Assembly (NCBI RefSeq): GCF_000282315.2
Contig: NZ_AKJN02000006.1
Location: 1,488,001 to 1,552,000, forward strand
Length of the DNA stretch: 64,000 nucleotides
Direction of reading: 5' to 3'
Source of the DNA: Pseudomonas sp. GM41(2012)
GTDB lineage: Bacteria; Pseudomonadota; Gammaproteobacteria; Pseudomonadales; Pseudomonadaceae
Part shown: positions 9,026 to 18,271 of the stretch, piece after piece
How the letters are laid out: the number at the start of each line of letters is the position of its first letter
Numbering within the stretch: position 1 is the first letter of the stretch
Program-made: the position numbers and the translations under genes
Notes under the pieces: model-generated
The model's input: only the letters and a program-made list of their open reading frames with translations
Database searches by the model: none
Told to the model about the DNA's origin: nothing

Positions 9026-9574
9026 AACACCGCCTCCTTGCGCAGGGGGTTATTCGTTTGTCGGTTGAAGGAATCTTATCGGCTAAATTGAGCCTATAAG
9101 CACATCGCTATTACGTCAATGGTCCGTCACAATAATAAATCGAAATTTCATTTTAGGGAGATGACGTCAAAATAACGCCACAACAAGCACGTCAGTCCCG
9201 TGAATTCTATCCATGTGAAATAGCTTCACGCTTGGACGTCAGCTCGCACCAGGGTGCTGGCCCACGTCCCGGCGCAGCGCCTTGCACCGGGCAACGAAGC
9301 ACCTTGGCACTGGCATGGGCTCGACTGCCGACGACGCTTGTAAAGGTGGGGTTTGTCGGTGACTTTCTGAAAGTACCTGACGGTCGAGAGTTTTTGACGC
9401 ATGAAGACGGCATGGCAGGTAAAGGCTCCCCGTGCATTCTCAGCCCTGGAACACTGTAGGAGTCTCGGCGCCGCGCCAGGAACCATGCTCAACCTCCCTG
9501 GCACCCGCGCCGAGCAGATCAATGCAATGCGCGCAAAAGGCATCGCGATTGAAGACCGGATGAATGACTGACCA
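9026..9574. other. Gene-free stretch, possibly degenerate coding sequence
   Basis: About 550 bases. 9026-9200 is AT-rich and probably holds the promoter of the sorting-signal gene. 9230-9571 is GC-rich and protein-like in places: a short frame at 9485-9571 would end LPGTRAEQINAMRAKGIAIE, which looks like the tail of a longer protein, but nothing upstream continues it. It may be a gene remnant. No function is assigned. Confidence 0.35.
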
Positions 9575-10228
9575 TTACTTTGGTTGCGCCACCGTACGCA
9601 AATAAGGTTTCACCGTCTTGAAGCCATCCGGGTACTTCTTCCTGGCATCGTCGTCGGATACCGACGTAGGAATGATCACGTCCTCACCCGGACGCCAGTT
9701 CACCGGTGTGGCAACCGTGTGTTTGGCGTTTAACTGGATAGCATCGAGCAGGCGTAACACTTCATCGAAATTGCGTCCGGCACTCATCGGGTAGACCAGC
9801 ATCGCCTTGATCTTTTTATCCGGGCCGACAATGAACACTGAACGCACCGTGGCGTTGTCCACGGCAGTACGAGCGCCGCCACTGGCGTTCGGGTGAATCA
9901 TGTCGTAGAGCTTGGCCACCACCAGATTCTCGTCGCCGATCATAGGGTAGTTGACCGCATGGCCCTGGGTTTCTTCGATGTCTTTGGCCCAGGTCTGATG
10001 GTTGCCGACCGGGTCGACGCTGAGACCGACAATCTTGGTGTTGCGTTTGTCGAACTCCGGCTTGAGCCCTGCCATATAACCGAGTTCAGTGGTGCAGACC
10101 GGGGTGAAGTCCTTCGGATGTGAGAACAGGATGGCCCACTTGTCGCCAATCCATTCATGGAAATGGAGCGTGCCTTCGGTGGTTTCGGCGGTGAAATCCG
10201 GTGCTTCGTCGCCAATTCGAATGGTCAT
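9575..10228 (-). CDS. lsfA: 1-Cys peroxiredoxin (Prx6 family)
   Basis: A 217-residue cytoplasmic thiol peroxidase that reduces hydrogen peroxide and organic peroxides. The peroxidatic Cys45 lies in DFTPVCTTELGY, and the long C-terminal extension (PVNWRPGEDVIIPTSVSDDDA) is that of the 1-Cys Prx6 type. No resolving Cys is apparent. In Pseudomonas the family member LsfA was first linked to growth on sulfur sources and to oxidative stress. GAGGAG precedes the ATG. It stands alone, next to a C11 tract and the large inverted-repeat element. Confidence 0.92.
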   Translation of the reverse strand: MTIRIGDEAPDFTAETTEGTLHFHEWIGDKWAILFSHPKDFTPVCTTELGYMAGLKPEFDKRNTKIVGLSVDPVGNHQTWAKDIEETQGHAVNYPMIGDENLVVAKLYDMIHPNASGGARTAVDNATVRSVFIVGPDKKIKAMLVYPMSAGRNFDEVLRLLDAIQLNAKHTVATPVNWRPGEDVIIPTSVSDDDARKKYPDGFKTVKPYLRTVAQPK

Positions 10229-10305
10229 ATGCGTTCTCCTCGCTGTGAAGGGTAGGGAAACTCTCGGAACGATCCAGTATAGGAGACCTTGAAGACTTCG
10301 CTTTG

Positions 10306-10316
10306 CCCCCCCCCCC
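10306..10316. repeat. Homopolymeric C11 tract
   Basis: Eleven consecutive C in the region upstream of the peroxiredoxin gene, about 78 bases from its start codon. Such tracts can vary in length by slippage. Apart from this tract the sequence from 10229 to 10441 holds no gene. Confidence 0.7.
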
Positions 10317-10441
10317 GCCGAAGGGCTGGCGTCAGTGGTAAATGCTCGGAGCTATCGTGATGCTGTTTTCAGGTACACACATGCGTAGCGGCTTTTGGAT
10401 CAAGAGCGAGGCGGCCGAGTTGTGTTTTGTTTTTTGTGTGT

Positions 10442-11082
10442 ATATCCGTTTCTGCGGTCACGGCGGCTTATGGTTCCGCTCTTACAGCGGGTCACTTGGA
10501 AGAGCCCCAAGTAACCAAAGGCTCTTGCCCCTTTCGTTCGGTGCCTCGCTGTGGCTCGGCATGCCCTCGCTCCGGTCCTGCTCCGTGGGCCCGCCGCCAT
10601 CGGCCATCCATGGCCGGGGGCGGCTAACCCGGCATCCATGCCGGGTTGCCCACTGCGCAGAACCTCCACTCGGCCTCTCGATGGGGCGTGCACCTCAAGA
10701 TCAAGAGCTGCAGGCGAGCTAACGCTCGGCCTGATGAGTGGTGAGAAGCGGGTGTTCGCAGCTCTTTCTTGGAGTGCTGTTGATCTTGCTTTGGCTTTGG
10801 CTTTGGCTTTGGCTTTGTCTTTTGATCTGCTTGCCCCTTTCCCAGAGGCCGAACGCAGGTATTGCGCAGGGGGCACCGCGGCAAGGATGCCGCGGTAGCC
10901 GCCCCCGGCCATGGATGGCCGATGGCGGCGGGCCCCCGGAGCAATGCCGGAGTGAGGGCATGCCGAGCCTAGGCGAGGCACCGAATGGAGGGGCAAAGCC
11001 TTTTGGTTCCTTTTTGGCGTTTGAAAAAGGGACTCGCTGTAAGAGCGAAACCGCCAGCCGCCATCACCGCAGAAACGGATAT
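10442..11082. repeat. Long inverted-repeat element (about 640 bases)
   Basis: The left arm, about 10442-10705, is matched in reverse complement by the right arm, about 10825-11082, at roughly 80 percent identity. The best blocks are ATATCCGTTTCTGCGGT at the ends, GCTCTTACAGCG, GGCTCGGCATGCCCTC and GGCCATCCATGGCCGGGGG. The centre carries five GCTTTG units. There is no transposase. It resembles the long intergenic repeat families of fluorescens-group genomes. Frames read within it (rich in SQSQSQ or ALALAL) are products of the hexamer repeat, not genes. Confidence 0.8.
10788..10817. repeat. Five tandem GCTTTG units
   Basis: Five uninterrupted hexamers in the centre of the inverted-repeat element. 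Copy number is likely to differ between related genomes. Confidence 0.85.
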
Positions 11083-11462
11083 GTCCCCCAACCCTAAGTG
11101 AACAGAACAGCGAACCTATCGATTACACACCGATTTAAGAGACGAAAACTCCATCCGAAAATGCTGCCTATACTGCAATCCGGGGTCGATAGAGAAAACG
11201 GACAACCACCAAGCACCCAGCCTGTCAGATTGAGGTCATGGAAGTTGACGCCGAGCCGTCAGGAAATGCACAAAGTGGCCCTACTCTGACGCTGCGCGAG
11301 TGAACCGCCGGACGCCTGGTTGATGAGGAGTACTTCAATCGGACACAACCCGGAAGACGTAAGGGATTGCCTCATGTCGGCAGTGCTTGCGTATGATTTT
11401 TTCCGAATTCTGCGGGTTCCCCAATCCAACTGCCCTGATTGTCTGCGCTAAGGACCTGACAG
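11083..11462. other. Intergenic region upstream of the GT25 gene
   Basis: About 380 bases with no supported gene; a 63-codon frame at 11098-11289 has no ribosome site or recognisable content. The promoter of the glycosyltransferase gene should be in the last 100 bases, but no clear -35/-10 pair was identified. Confidence 0.4.
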
Positions 11463-12179
11463 ATGAATGTGATCGAGTATTTTGATCGAGTAAGAATCAT
11501 CAATATCTCGTCAAGAAAGGATCGCCGTTTAGAAACAGTAGAAGAGTTCACTCGCAACGGTTTTCACATTGATGATGAAAAAATAGGCTTTTTTGAGGCT
11601 GTTACGCCCAGTGAGGGAAATGGTTTCCCGAGCGTCGGGGTCAGAGGCTGCTTTTTGAGTCATCTGGGGGTGCTGGAAGAGGCAATGCGCCTGAATCTGA
11701 AAAATATCTTGATCCTGGAAGACGACATACAGTTTTCCAGAAACATTTCTCAATATGGCAAAGAGGCCATCGAGTCCCTGGAAGGTATGGAGTGGGACAT
11801 CGTCTATTTCGGGCATCCGTTTGAAGAAAATTCAAACGTGCCCGCTTGGAAAGCAGTCGACCGGCCAATACATTTGGCCCATTTCTATGCTGTAAACGGG
11901 AAATGCTTTGGGAAATTGAGGGATTTTTTATTCCAGATTCTGGAGCGGCCGCCGGGACATCCTGACGGAGGTCCGATGCATTATGACGCTGCTCTCAATA
12001 CGCTTATTCATAAGAATAAAGAAATTTCGGCTTACTATTTCACCTGGAATTGTGGCTATCAAAGGCCCTCGCGCACGGACCTGCATGAGCTTTCCATCTT
12101 TGACAGGGTGCCCCTCCTGCGGCCGGTAATGGGCATGCTCAGGAGGTTAAAGGCAAAAAACCTGAGAAGAACCCGATAG
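11463..12179 (+). CDS. Glycosyltransferase family 25 protein
   Basis: 238 residues. The GT25 signature is clear: an N-terminal IINISSRKDRRLETV strand, then GCFLSHLGVLEEAM, the metal-binding ILEDDI and a distal HYDAALN motif. GT25 enzymes add galactose or glucose to lipooligosaccharide cores or O-antigens from UDP-sugars. It stands alone and is AT-richer than its neighbours, next to the inverted-repeat element, which suggests acquisition. AAGGA lies upstream of the ATG at a slightly long distance. Acceptor unknown. Confidence 0.85.
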   Translation: MNVIEYFDRVRIINISSRKDRRLETVEEFTRNGFHIDDEKIGFFEAVTPSEGNGFPSVGVRGCFLSHLGVLEEAMRLNLKNILILEDDIQFSRNISQYGKEAIESLEGMEWDIVYFGHPFEENSNVPAWKAVDRPIHLAHFYAVNGKCFGKLRDFLFQILERPPGHPDGGPMHYDAALNTLIHKNKEISAYYFTWNCGYQRPSRTDLHELSIFDRVPLLRPVMGMLRRLKAKNLRRTR

Positions 12180-12235
12180 TTTTCTCTCTTCAGGGAAGGT
12201 CTGAAGTACCCAATGCCTGACGTAACCCGCCCGGT

Positions 12236-12251
12236 ACGGCGCAGGCGCCGT
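12236..12251. terminator. Candidate hairpin between GT25 and the next gene
   Basis: ACGGCGC / GCGCCGT separated by AG, in the 101-base gap between converging genes. No T-run on the plus strand; weak candidate. Confidence 0.3.
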
Positions 12252-12280
12252 GTCCGGGGGATTTTGGCGGACTGCCCTCG

Positions 12281-12616
12281 TCATTTGCGCGCCAGTTTGT
12301 ACCGGACGCACTCCTCGTAAAAGCTCTCGCGCAGGGCGGCGGGTTTCATCCGCGAATGACTGTCATAGGTCTGCTCGGTAATGCCCATCGCCATCATGTG
12401 CATCCACGGCTTGCTGAATTTGTAGGTGTGTAACTTCTGCCGCGCTGCATACAGTGAAACCCCGGACAGCTTGAGTTCCTGGGCTCTCGCCGCAGTACCT
12501 GCGCCCCAGCTGCAAATGTAACGATCATTCGATGCCAGCTCTTTGGCCTGGACAGAGGCGGCAACGCTCGCCAGGCCTAACGAAATCAGCGCAACCATCA
12601 CATTCCGCATTTGCAT
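12281..12616 (-). CDS. Small secreted protein of unknown function
   Basis: 111 residues. A signal peptide (MRNVMVALISLGLASVAA, ending near VQA) is followed by about 88 residues with two Cys (YICSWGAG and YEECVRYKL) that could form a disulfide, and a Met/His-rich WMHMMAMG segment. No domain was recognised. The ATG at 12616 was chosen because GGGAT lies just upstream; ATG 12610 and a longer frame from 12655 are alternatives. It is divergent from the antiporter gene. Confidence 0.6.
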   Translation of the reverse strand: MQMRNVMVALISLGLASVAASVQAKELASNDRYICSWGAGTAARAQELKLSGVSLYAARQKLHTYKFSKPWMHMMAMGITEQTYDSHSRMKPAALRESFYEECVRYKLARK

Positions 12617-12795
12617 TCGATCCCAACTAACTGAAAATAAATTGATTTTGGTCAAAATATTCAGTCTTCGGGGCCAGCAAAATGCCTTAAGTGCGCTATA
12701 GCCTGTTTTCTCCGTGTCTTACGGACGTTTCCTGCGCCAATTCAATCCTTTGCTATAGCTAACGCTCTTCTCCCGCCAACGAATGAGGCAACGGA

Positions 12796-14205
12796 ATGTC
12801 AGTCGCAAAGAAAATGACCGTAGGGCAACTGACGATGTTGACCGCCGTCAACATGTTGGGCTCCGGCATTGTGCTACTCCCCACCAAGCTTGCAGAAGTC
12901 GGCGGTATTTCCATCCTTTCCTGGCTGATCACGGCTACCGGCTCCCTGGCGCTGGCCTATGCCTTTGCGCGCTGCGGGATGCTCAGCCGAAAGACCGGGG
13001 GCATGGGCGGCTATGCCGAATATACGTTCGGCAAGGCGGGCAACTACATCACGAACTACACCTATGGCCTCTCGCTGTTGATTGCCAACGTAGCCATCAG
13101 TATTACGGCGGTCGGCTATATCCAGGAGCTGTTCCATGTTGAACTGGGTTCACTGCAAGTGGGTCTGGCGACCATCGCTCTGTTGTGGATCACCACTTTC
13201 GCCAACTTCGGCGGCGCGCGGATTACCGGCCGGATCGGTGCGGTTACGGTTTGGGGGGTGATTGCGCCGGTAGTGCTGGTGTCCACCATTGGCTGGTTCT
13301 GGTTCGACAGCAGTGTCTACGCCGCCGGCTGGAACCCCCACAACATGGGCTGGCTAGAAGCTGCAGGTGCATCGGTGGCGATCACCTTATGGGCATTCCT
13401 CGGCCTGGAGTCGGCGTGCGCCAACACCGACGCGGTGGAAAATCCGGAGAGGAACGTACCGATTGCGGTACTCGGCGGCACCCTCGGCGCGGCGGTGATC
13501 TACATCGTCTCCACCAACGTCATCGCCGGTATCGTCGGCAACCCGGAACTGGCCTCCTCCACTGCACCGTTCGGGCTGGTCTTTGCCAAGATGTTCACCC
13601 CTATGGTCGGCGACATTGTGATGGCCGCGATGATCCTCGCGTGCATCGGTTCGCTGCTGGGCTGGCAATTCACCATCGCTCAGGTCTACAAAAGCTCCGC
13701 GGACACCGGTTACTTCCTGTCGATCTTTGCCAAGTCCAACAAGGCTGGAACACCCATTATCGGCATGCTGGTGCTGCTGGCCGTGCAGACGGCGCTGGCT
13801 TTACTCACCATCAGCCCTGACCTGAGCAAGCAGTTCGACACTCTCGTCAACCTCGCGGTGGTCACCAACCTGGTGCCCTACATCCTCTCCATGGCCGCGT
13901 TGATGACCATTCAAAAAGTATCCAACGTTCCGGCGGGCTCAGCGCTGATAACCAACATCATTGCGTGGGTGGCGGCGGCTTACAGCTACCTGGCGCTGTA
14001 CAGTTCGGGCGCTCAGGCGCTGATGCTCGGCGGCGTGGCAACGATCTTTGGTTGCACGCTGTTTGGCTTCGTCAACAACCGCCTGATCCGCCTCGAAGCG
14101 CTCAATAACAGCGTACCGACACAGACCGTCAGCGCTCAGCACCTCGTGGGTAAGCCGGTGCCGGTCAATAACTTGCAAGCAGTGACCGTGGAGGCTCAAT
14201 TATGA
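12796..14205 (+). CDS. potE: PotE-like amino acid/diamine antiporter (APC family)
   Basis: 469 residues, 12 predicted membrane helices. Long stretches match E. coli PotE as recalled, for example NFGGARITG, TLWAFLGLESACANTD, VENPERNVPIAVLGGT and SSTAPFGL. PotE exchanges ornithine for putrescine at low pH. The stop codon overlaps the start of the decarboxylase gene (ATGA), so the two are coupled: the enzyme makes an amine inside and the antiporter trades it for the amino acid outside. Whether the amine is putrescine, agmatine or cadaverine depends on the decarboxylase, whose specificity is not settled. Confidence 0.87.
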   Translation: MSVAKKMTVGQLTMLTAVNMLGSGIVLLPTKLAEVGGISILSWLITATGSLALAYAFARCGMLSRKTGGMGGYAEYTFGKAGNYITNYTYGLSLLIANVAISITAVGYIQELFHVELGSLQVGLATIALLWITTFANFGGARITGRIGAVTVWGVIAPVVLVSTIGWFWFDSSVYAAGWNPHNMGWLEAAGASVAITLWAFLGLESACANTDAVENPERNVPIAVLGGTLGAAVIYIVSTNVIAGIVGNPELASSTAPFGLVFAKMFTPMVGDIVMAAMILACIGSLLGWQFTIAQVYKSSADTGYFLSIFAKSNKAGTPIIGMLVLLAVQTALALLTISPDLSKQFDTLVNLAVVTNLVPYILSMAALMTIQKVSNVPAGSALITNIIAWVAAAYSYLALYSSGAQALMLGGVATIFGCTLFGFVNNRLIRLEALNNSVPTQTVSAQHLVGKPVPVNNLQAVTVEAQL

Positions 14206-16487
14206 CGGAATATAGACAAACGCTCGGGATGCTCGCGCTATTGGTCAGCAGCCCGCCAGACAAACGCACCGTCTTCGGACGCGCCCTGACTCAGTTGGTC
14301 AATGATGTAGAAGAACGCGCCGTTCATGTGCTGGCGTCGGAAACCCTGAGCGACGCCACGTCGATCCTGTGTTCGGACCCGGCCATTCAATGCGTGCTGC
14401 TCAGCTGGGAAATGGACAAAAGCGAAGGCCACGAGGAATGCATCAAACTGCTCGTCAGCCTGCGTGAGCGCAACACCCGGGTGCCGGTTTTCCTGATTAG
14501 CGACCGCAGCACCGCGTCGAGCATTCCGCTGGTGGTCATGCAACACGCCGATGACTTCATCTGGCTGCCCGAGGACACCAGTCGCTTCCTCAGCGGGCGC
14601 ATCCTGGCGGCCATCGAACGTTATCGCCAAGCCGCGCTGCCCCCCATGTTCGGGGCGCTGGTGAAGTTTTCCCGAACCTATGAATACTCGTGGCACACCC
14701 CTGGACATGCCGGCGGCACAGCGTTTTTGAAGAGCACCGCGGGGCGCGCCTTCTACGAGTTTTTTGGCGAGAACCTGCTGCGTTCGGACCTGTCGATTTC
14801 GGTCGGAGAACTCGGTTCGCTGCTCGATCACAGCGGCCCCATCGGCCAGGGCGAGCGCTACGCCGCCAAGGTGTTCGGCGCCCACCGCACCTACTACGTC
14901 ACCAACGGCTCGTCGATGTCTAACCGCGTCATCCTCATGGCCAGCGTCACGCGTAATCAGATCGCCCTTTGTGACCGCAATTGCCACAAGTCCGCCGAGC
15001 ACGCTATGACCCTGTCCGGGGCCATTCCGACGTACCTGGTACCGACGCGAAACCGCTACGGCATCATCGGCCCGATCCTCCCGCAAACCCTGAGCGCCGA
15101 AGGCGTGAGAGTGGCCATTGCCAACAACCCGCTGGTCAAGCGAGGCATCGACCCGACACCCGTCCACGCGATCATCACCAACTCCACCTACGACGGCCTG
15201 ACCTACAACGTCACCCGCGTCGAAAAGTTGCTGGGGCAAAGCGTCGATCGCCTGCATTTCGATGAAGCCTGGTACGGATATGCGCGTTTCAACCCGCTGT
15301 ACCGCGAGCGCCACGCCATGCACGGCAGCCCGGACGATCACGACGACTCGAAGCCGACCGTGTTCGCCACCCAGTCGACCCACAAGTTGCTGGCCGCCCT
15401 CTCCCAGGCCTCGATGATTCACGTGCGTAACGGCCGCAACCCGATCGATCACGGGCGCTTCAACGAGTCGTACATGATGCACGCCTCGACTTCGCCGAAC
15501 TACGCGATCATGGCTTCGTGCGACGTCAGCTCGGCAATGATGGAAGCGCCCAGCGGGCAAATTCTCACCACCGAATCGATCGAAGAAGCCATCAGTTTCC
15601 GCCAGGTCGTCTCGCGCATGCACAACGAGATGTTGAGCAAGGAAGACTGGTTCTTTACCTGCTGGCAGCCGCCGACCGTGCAGGTTGGCGCGGCCACCGT
15701 GCCGTTCCATGAAGTCGACCCGGTGCTTTTGAAAACCGAGCCAAACTGCTGGGTACTGCATCCCAACGCGATATGGCACGGCTTCGGTGACATCGAAGAA
15801 GGCTACTGCATGCTCGACCCGATCAAGGTCTCGGTGCTCAGCCCCGGCATGGGCGACGACGGCAACCTGCTCGACTCGGGCATCCCGGCCTGTGTGCTCA
15901 CGGCGTACCTGGGACGTCAGGGCATCGTGGTCGAGAAAACCACCGATTTCACCATTCTGTTCCTGTTCTCTATCGGTATCACCAAAGGCAAATGGGGCAC
16001 CTTGCTCAATGCCCTGCTCGACTTCAAACGCGACTATGACGACAACGTCGAACTGGAACTGTGCCTGCCGGATCTGCTGGCCGCCAACCAGACTCGTTAC
16101 GCCGGCATGGGCCTCAAGGACCTGGCCGACGAAATCTTCGCGGCCATGAAGAAACACAAAACCACCGCCAACATGGCCCAGGCGTTCGGCACACTGCCGA
16201 AAGCCGAATTCAGCCCGGTGGAGGCCTACGAAAAACTGGTCAGAAACGACATCGAACGGGTGACTCTCGAAGAAGCCGCCGGACGCATCGCTGCGACCGG
16301 GATCGTGCCATATCCACCGGGCATTCCATTGCTGATGCCGGGTGAAAACGCCGGGCCTGCGGACGGGCCGTTGCTGGCCTATCTCAAGGCGCTGGAAGCC
16401 TTCGACAAATCCTTCCCGGGTTTTACCCATGACACCCATGGGATCGAAAGCGAGGGCGGAGTTTATAGCTTGCTGGTGTTGAAATGA
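14202..16487 (+). CDS. PLP-dependent Arg/Lys/Orn decarboxylase (AdiA-like)
   Basis: 761 residues, the size of inducible acid-stress decarboxylases. An N-terminal receiver-like wing domain (1-~135), then the PLP fold with WHTPGHAGG, HFDEAWYGYARFNP and the Schiff-base Lys395 in ATQSTHKLLAALSQAS, and a C-terminal domain with YPPGIPLLMPGEN. Compared from memory, HFDEAWYGYARFNP, CWVLHP and DPIKVSVLSPGMG are closer to E. coli arginine decarboxylase AdiA than to Pseudomonas lysine decarboxylase LdcA. The partner antiporter, however, is PotE-like. The reaction consumes a proton and releases CO2. Translation is coupled by a 4-base overlap. Confidence 0.85.
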   Translation: MTEYRQTLGMLALLVSSPPDKRTVFGRALTQLVNDVEERAVHVLASETLSDATSILCSDPAIQCVLLSWEMDKSEGHEECIKLLVSLRERNTRVPVFLISDRSTASSIPLVVMQHADDFIWLPEDTSRFLSGRILAAIERYRQAALPPMFGALVKFSRTYEYSWHTPGHAGGTAFLKSTAGRAFYEFFGENLLRSDLSISVGELGSLLDHSGPIGQGERYAAKVFGAHRTYYVTNGSSMSNRVILMASVTRNQIALCDRNCHKSAEHAMTLSGAIPTYLVPTRNRYGIIGPILPQTLSAEGVRVAIANNPLVKRGIDPTPVHAIITNSTYDGLTYNVTRVEKLLGQSVDRLHFDEAWYGYARFNPLYRERHAMHGSPDDHDDSKPTVFATQSTHKLLAALSQASMIHVRNGRNPIDHGRFNESYMMHASTSPNYAIMASCDVSSAMMEAPSGQILTTESIEEAISFRQVVSRMHNEMLSKEDWFFTCWQPPTVQVGAATVPFHEVDPVLLKTEPNCWVLHPNAIWHGFGDIEEGYCMLDPIKVSVLSPGMGDDGNLLDSGIPACVLTAYLGRQGIVVEKTTDFTILFLFSIGITKGKWGTLLNALLDFKRDYDDNVELELCLPDLLAANQTRYAGMGLKDLADEIFAAMKKHKTTANMAQAFGTLPKAEFSPVEAYEKLVRNDIERVTLEEAAGRIAATGIVPYPPGIPLLMPGENAGPADGPLLAYLKALEAFDKSFPGFTHDTHGIESEGGVYSLLVLK

Positions 16488-16522
16488 GCTAGCACCTGTA
16501 CGTACTGCGAAGTAAAAAAAAC

Positions 16523-16546
16523 GGGCGCCCTGAAGGCGCCCTTTTT
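16523..16546 (+). terminator. Rho-independent terminator, probably bidirectional
   Basis: Stem GGGCGCC / GGCGCCC, loop CTGAA, followed by TTTTT; the opposite side has an A-run at 16514-16521, so it can also serve the minus-strand oxidoreductase gene ending at 16581. Confidence 0.9.
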
Positions 16547-16580
16547 ATATGTCTTCTCCTGAGCGATTAACCCGTCGGGG

Positions 16581-18269
16581 CTAAACCCTCACATTGCGTC
16601 CCGGCAACGATGATCGCTGGCTGGTTTCCCAATCCTGGACCAGACCGACGGGCGCATCGGACGCCGGCAGCATGGTGCGCCCTCGAACCAGATCGGAAGC
16701 CCGCTCGGCCAGCATAATGGTCGGTGCGTTGAGGTTGCCGTTTGGCTCGGTCGGGAACACCGACGAGTCAATCACCCGCAACCCCGCGATGCCCCGCACA
16801 CGCAGCTCCGAATCGACCACGGCCATCTCGTCTTCGCCCATACGGCACGAGCCGCAGGGATGGTAGGTGCTTTCGAGGTTTTCACGTACGAAGGCGTCGA
16901 TTTCTTCGTCGGTATTCACCTGTGGCCCGGGGGCTATTTCGCCGTCGCGGAAGCGGTCCATCGCCGGTTGGCCGATGATCTCGCGGGTCAGGCGGATGCA
17001 GCGGCGGAAGCCTTCGCGGTCTTCTTCGCGTTGCAGGTAGTTGAATTGAATCAGCGGATGCTCGTACGGGTCAGCGGAGCGCACCCGAACATAGCCGCGG
17101 CTCTTGGGTTTGTTCGGCCCGGTGAGCACCATGAAGCCGTGACCCTTGATCGGTTTGTTACCGTCATAACGCATGGCCGCGGGCAGAAAGTGGAACTGAA
17201 TGTCCGGCCAGCGCAGGCCCTTGTCCGAGCGGATGAAACCACCGGCCTCGAAATGGTTGGTGGCGCCGAGTCCGTCCTTGAACAACAGCCAGCGCAGGCC
17301 GATCAACAGTTTGCTCAGCGGGTCCATTTTGCTGTTGAGCGTCACCGGTTCCTTGCAGCCGAACTGGATATACACCTCGGCGTGATCCTGCAGGTTCTCC
17401 CCTACTCCCGGCAGTTCATGACGCACGCCGATCCCGGCTTTGCGCAGGACCTCGGCCGGACCGATACCGGAGCGCTGCAACAGATGCGGCGAACCGATAG
17501 GCCCCGAAGAAATCAGCACCTCACGGTTGCAAAAGACCTGATGCGTCTGGCCTTCGTGGTCATACATGACGCCGACGGCTCGCTTGCCTTCAAGGATGAC
17601 CTGACGGGTCATTGCATGGGTGATCACGGTCAGGTTCGGACGTCCCATGGCCGGGCGCAGGTAAGCGTTGGCCGTGGAGCAGCGCACGCCGTTTTTCACC
17701 GTCATGTGCATCGCACCGAAGCCTTCCTGCATGTAACCGTTACAGTCCTCGGTCTTGATGTAGCCCGCCTCGGCGCCGGCTTCTACCCAGGCCCCGTACA
17801 GCGGATTTTTCATGTGATTGCCGTTGGTGGTGTGCAAGGGGCCGGTGCTGCCGCGATAGCCGTCACCGCCCTCCTCGTAATGCTCGGCCCGTTTGAAGTA
17901 AGGCAGGCAATTGCGATAGCCCCAGCCCTCTGCACCCAGCGACTCCCACTCGTCAAAGTCATAAGCGTGGCCACGGATATACACCAGGCCATTGATTGAC
18001 GAAGAACCACCGAGCACCTTGCCCCGTGGGCAGTGAATGCGACGTCCGTTGAGGAAAGGCTCTGGCTCGGTTTCGTAGCGCCAGTTGTACTTCTTGGTGT
18101 TCATGGGGATCGAAAATGCACTCGGCATCTGGATCACCACACTGCGATCGCTGCCGCCGAACTCCAGCACCAGCACTGAAGTGGCCGGGTCTTCACTTAG
18201 GCGGTTGGCCAACACACAACCTGCCGAGCCGGCGCCGATGATGATGTAGTCGTATTTTTGCGTAGCCAT
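16581..18269 (-). CDS. GMC family alcohol dehydrogenase (choline-dehydrogenase-like)
   Basis: 562 residues. The FAD-binding [13 protein letters not shown] is near residue 12, GMC signature 1 is [18 protein letters not shown], and the catalytic His region is [12 protein letters not shown] with downstream [11 protein letters not shown]. It resembles BetA, oxidising a primary alcohol to an aldehyde with a membrane acceptor. Its neighbours (NCS1 permease, aldehyde dehydrogenase, ureohydrolase) differ from a betaine operon, so the substrate is probably another amino- or guanidino-alcohol. CGGAGA precedes the ATG, and only two bases separate it from the permease stop. Confidence 0.85.
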   Translation of the reverse strand: MATQKYDYIIIGAGSAGCVLANRLSEDPATSVLVLEFGGSDRSVVIQMPSAFSIPMNTKKYNWRYETEPEPFLNGRRIHCPRGKVLGGSSSINGLVYIRGHAYDFDEWESLGAEGWGYRNCLPYFKRAEHYEEGGDGYRGSTGPLHTTNGNHMKNPLYGAWVEAGAEAGYIKTEDCNGYMQEGFGAMHMTVKNGVRCSTANAYLRPAMGRPNLTVITHAMTRQVILEGKRAVGVMYDHEGQTHQVFCNREVLISSGPIGSPHLLQRSGIGPAEVLRKAGIGVRHELPGVGENLQDHAEVYIQFGCKEPVTLNSKMDPLSKLLIGLRWLLFKDGLGATNHFEAGGFIRSDKGLRWPDIQFHFLPAAMRYDGNKPIKGHGFMVLTGPNKPKSRGYVRVRSADPYEHPLIQFNYLQREEDREGFRRCIRLTREIIGQPAMDRFRDGEIAPGPQVNTDEEIDAFVRENLESTYHPCGSCRMGEDEMAVVDSELRVRGIAGLRVIDSSVFPTEPNGNLNAPTIMLAERASDLVRGRTMLPASDAPVGLVQDWETSQRSSLPGRNVRV

Positions 18270-18271
18270 GA

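Noticed and set aside
9226..9543. A 105-codon minus-strand frame and a 75-codon plus-strand frame (9232-9459) between the sorting-signal gene and lsfA.
   Set aside because: Neither has a convincing ribosome site or recognisable domain; the region is described as possible remnant instead.
10400..10996. Several overlapping frames with SQSQSQ or ALALAL stretches inside the inverted-repeat element.
   Set aside because: They arise from the GCTTTG tandem and from mirrored repeat arms, on both strands equally.
11098..11289. A 63-codon frame upstream of the GT25 gene.
   Set aside because: No ribosome site, no domain and atypical composition.
14238..16439. A 733-codon open frame on the minus strand opposite the decarboxylase gene.
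   Set aside because: It is the mirror of GC-rich codon use in a well-recognised gene, has no family motifs and no ribosome site.
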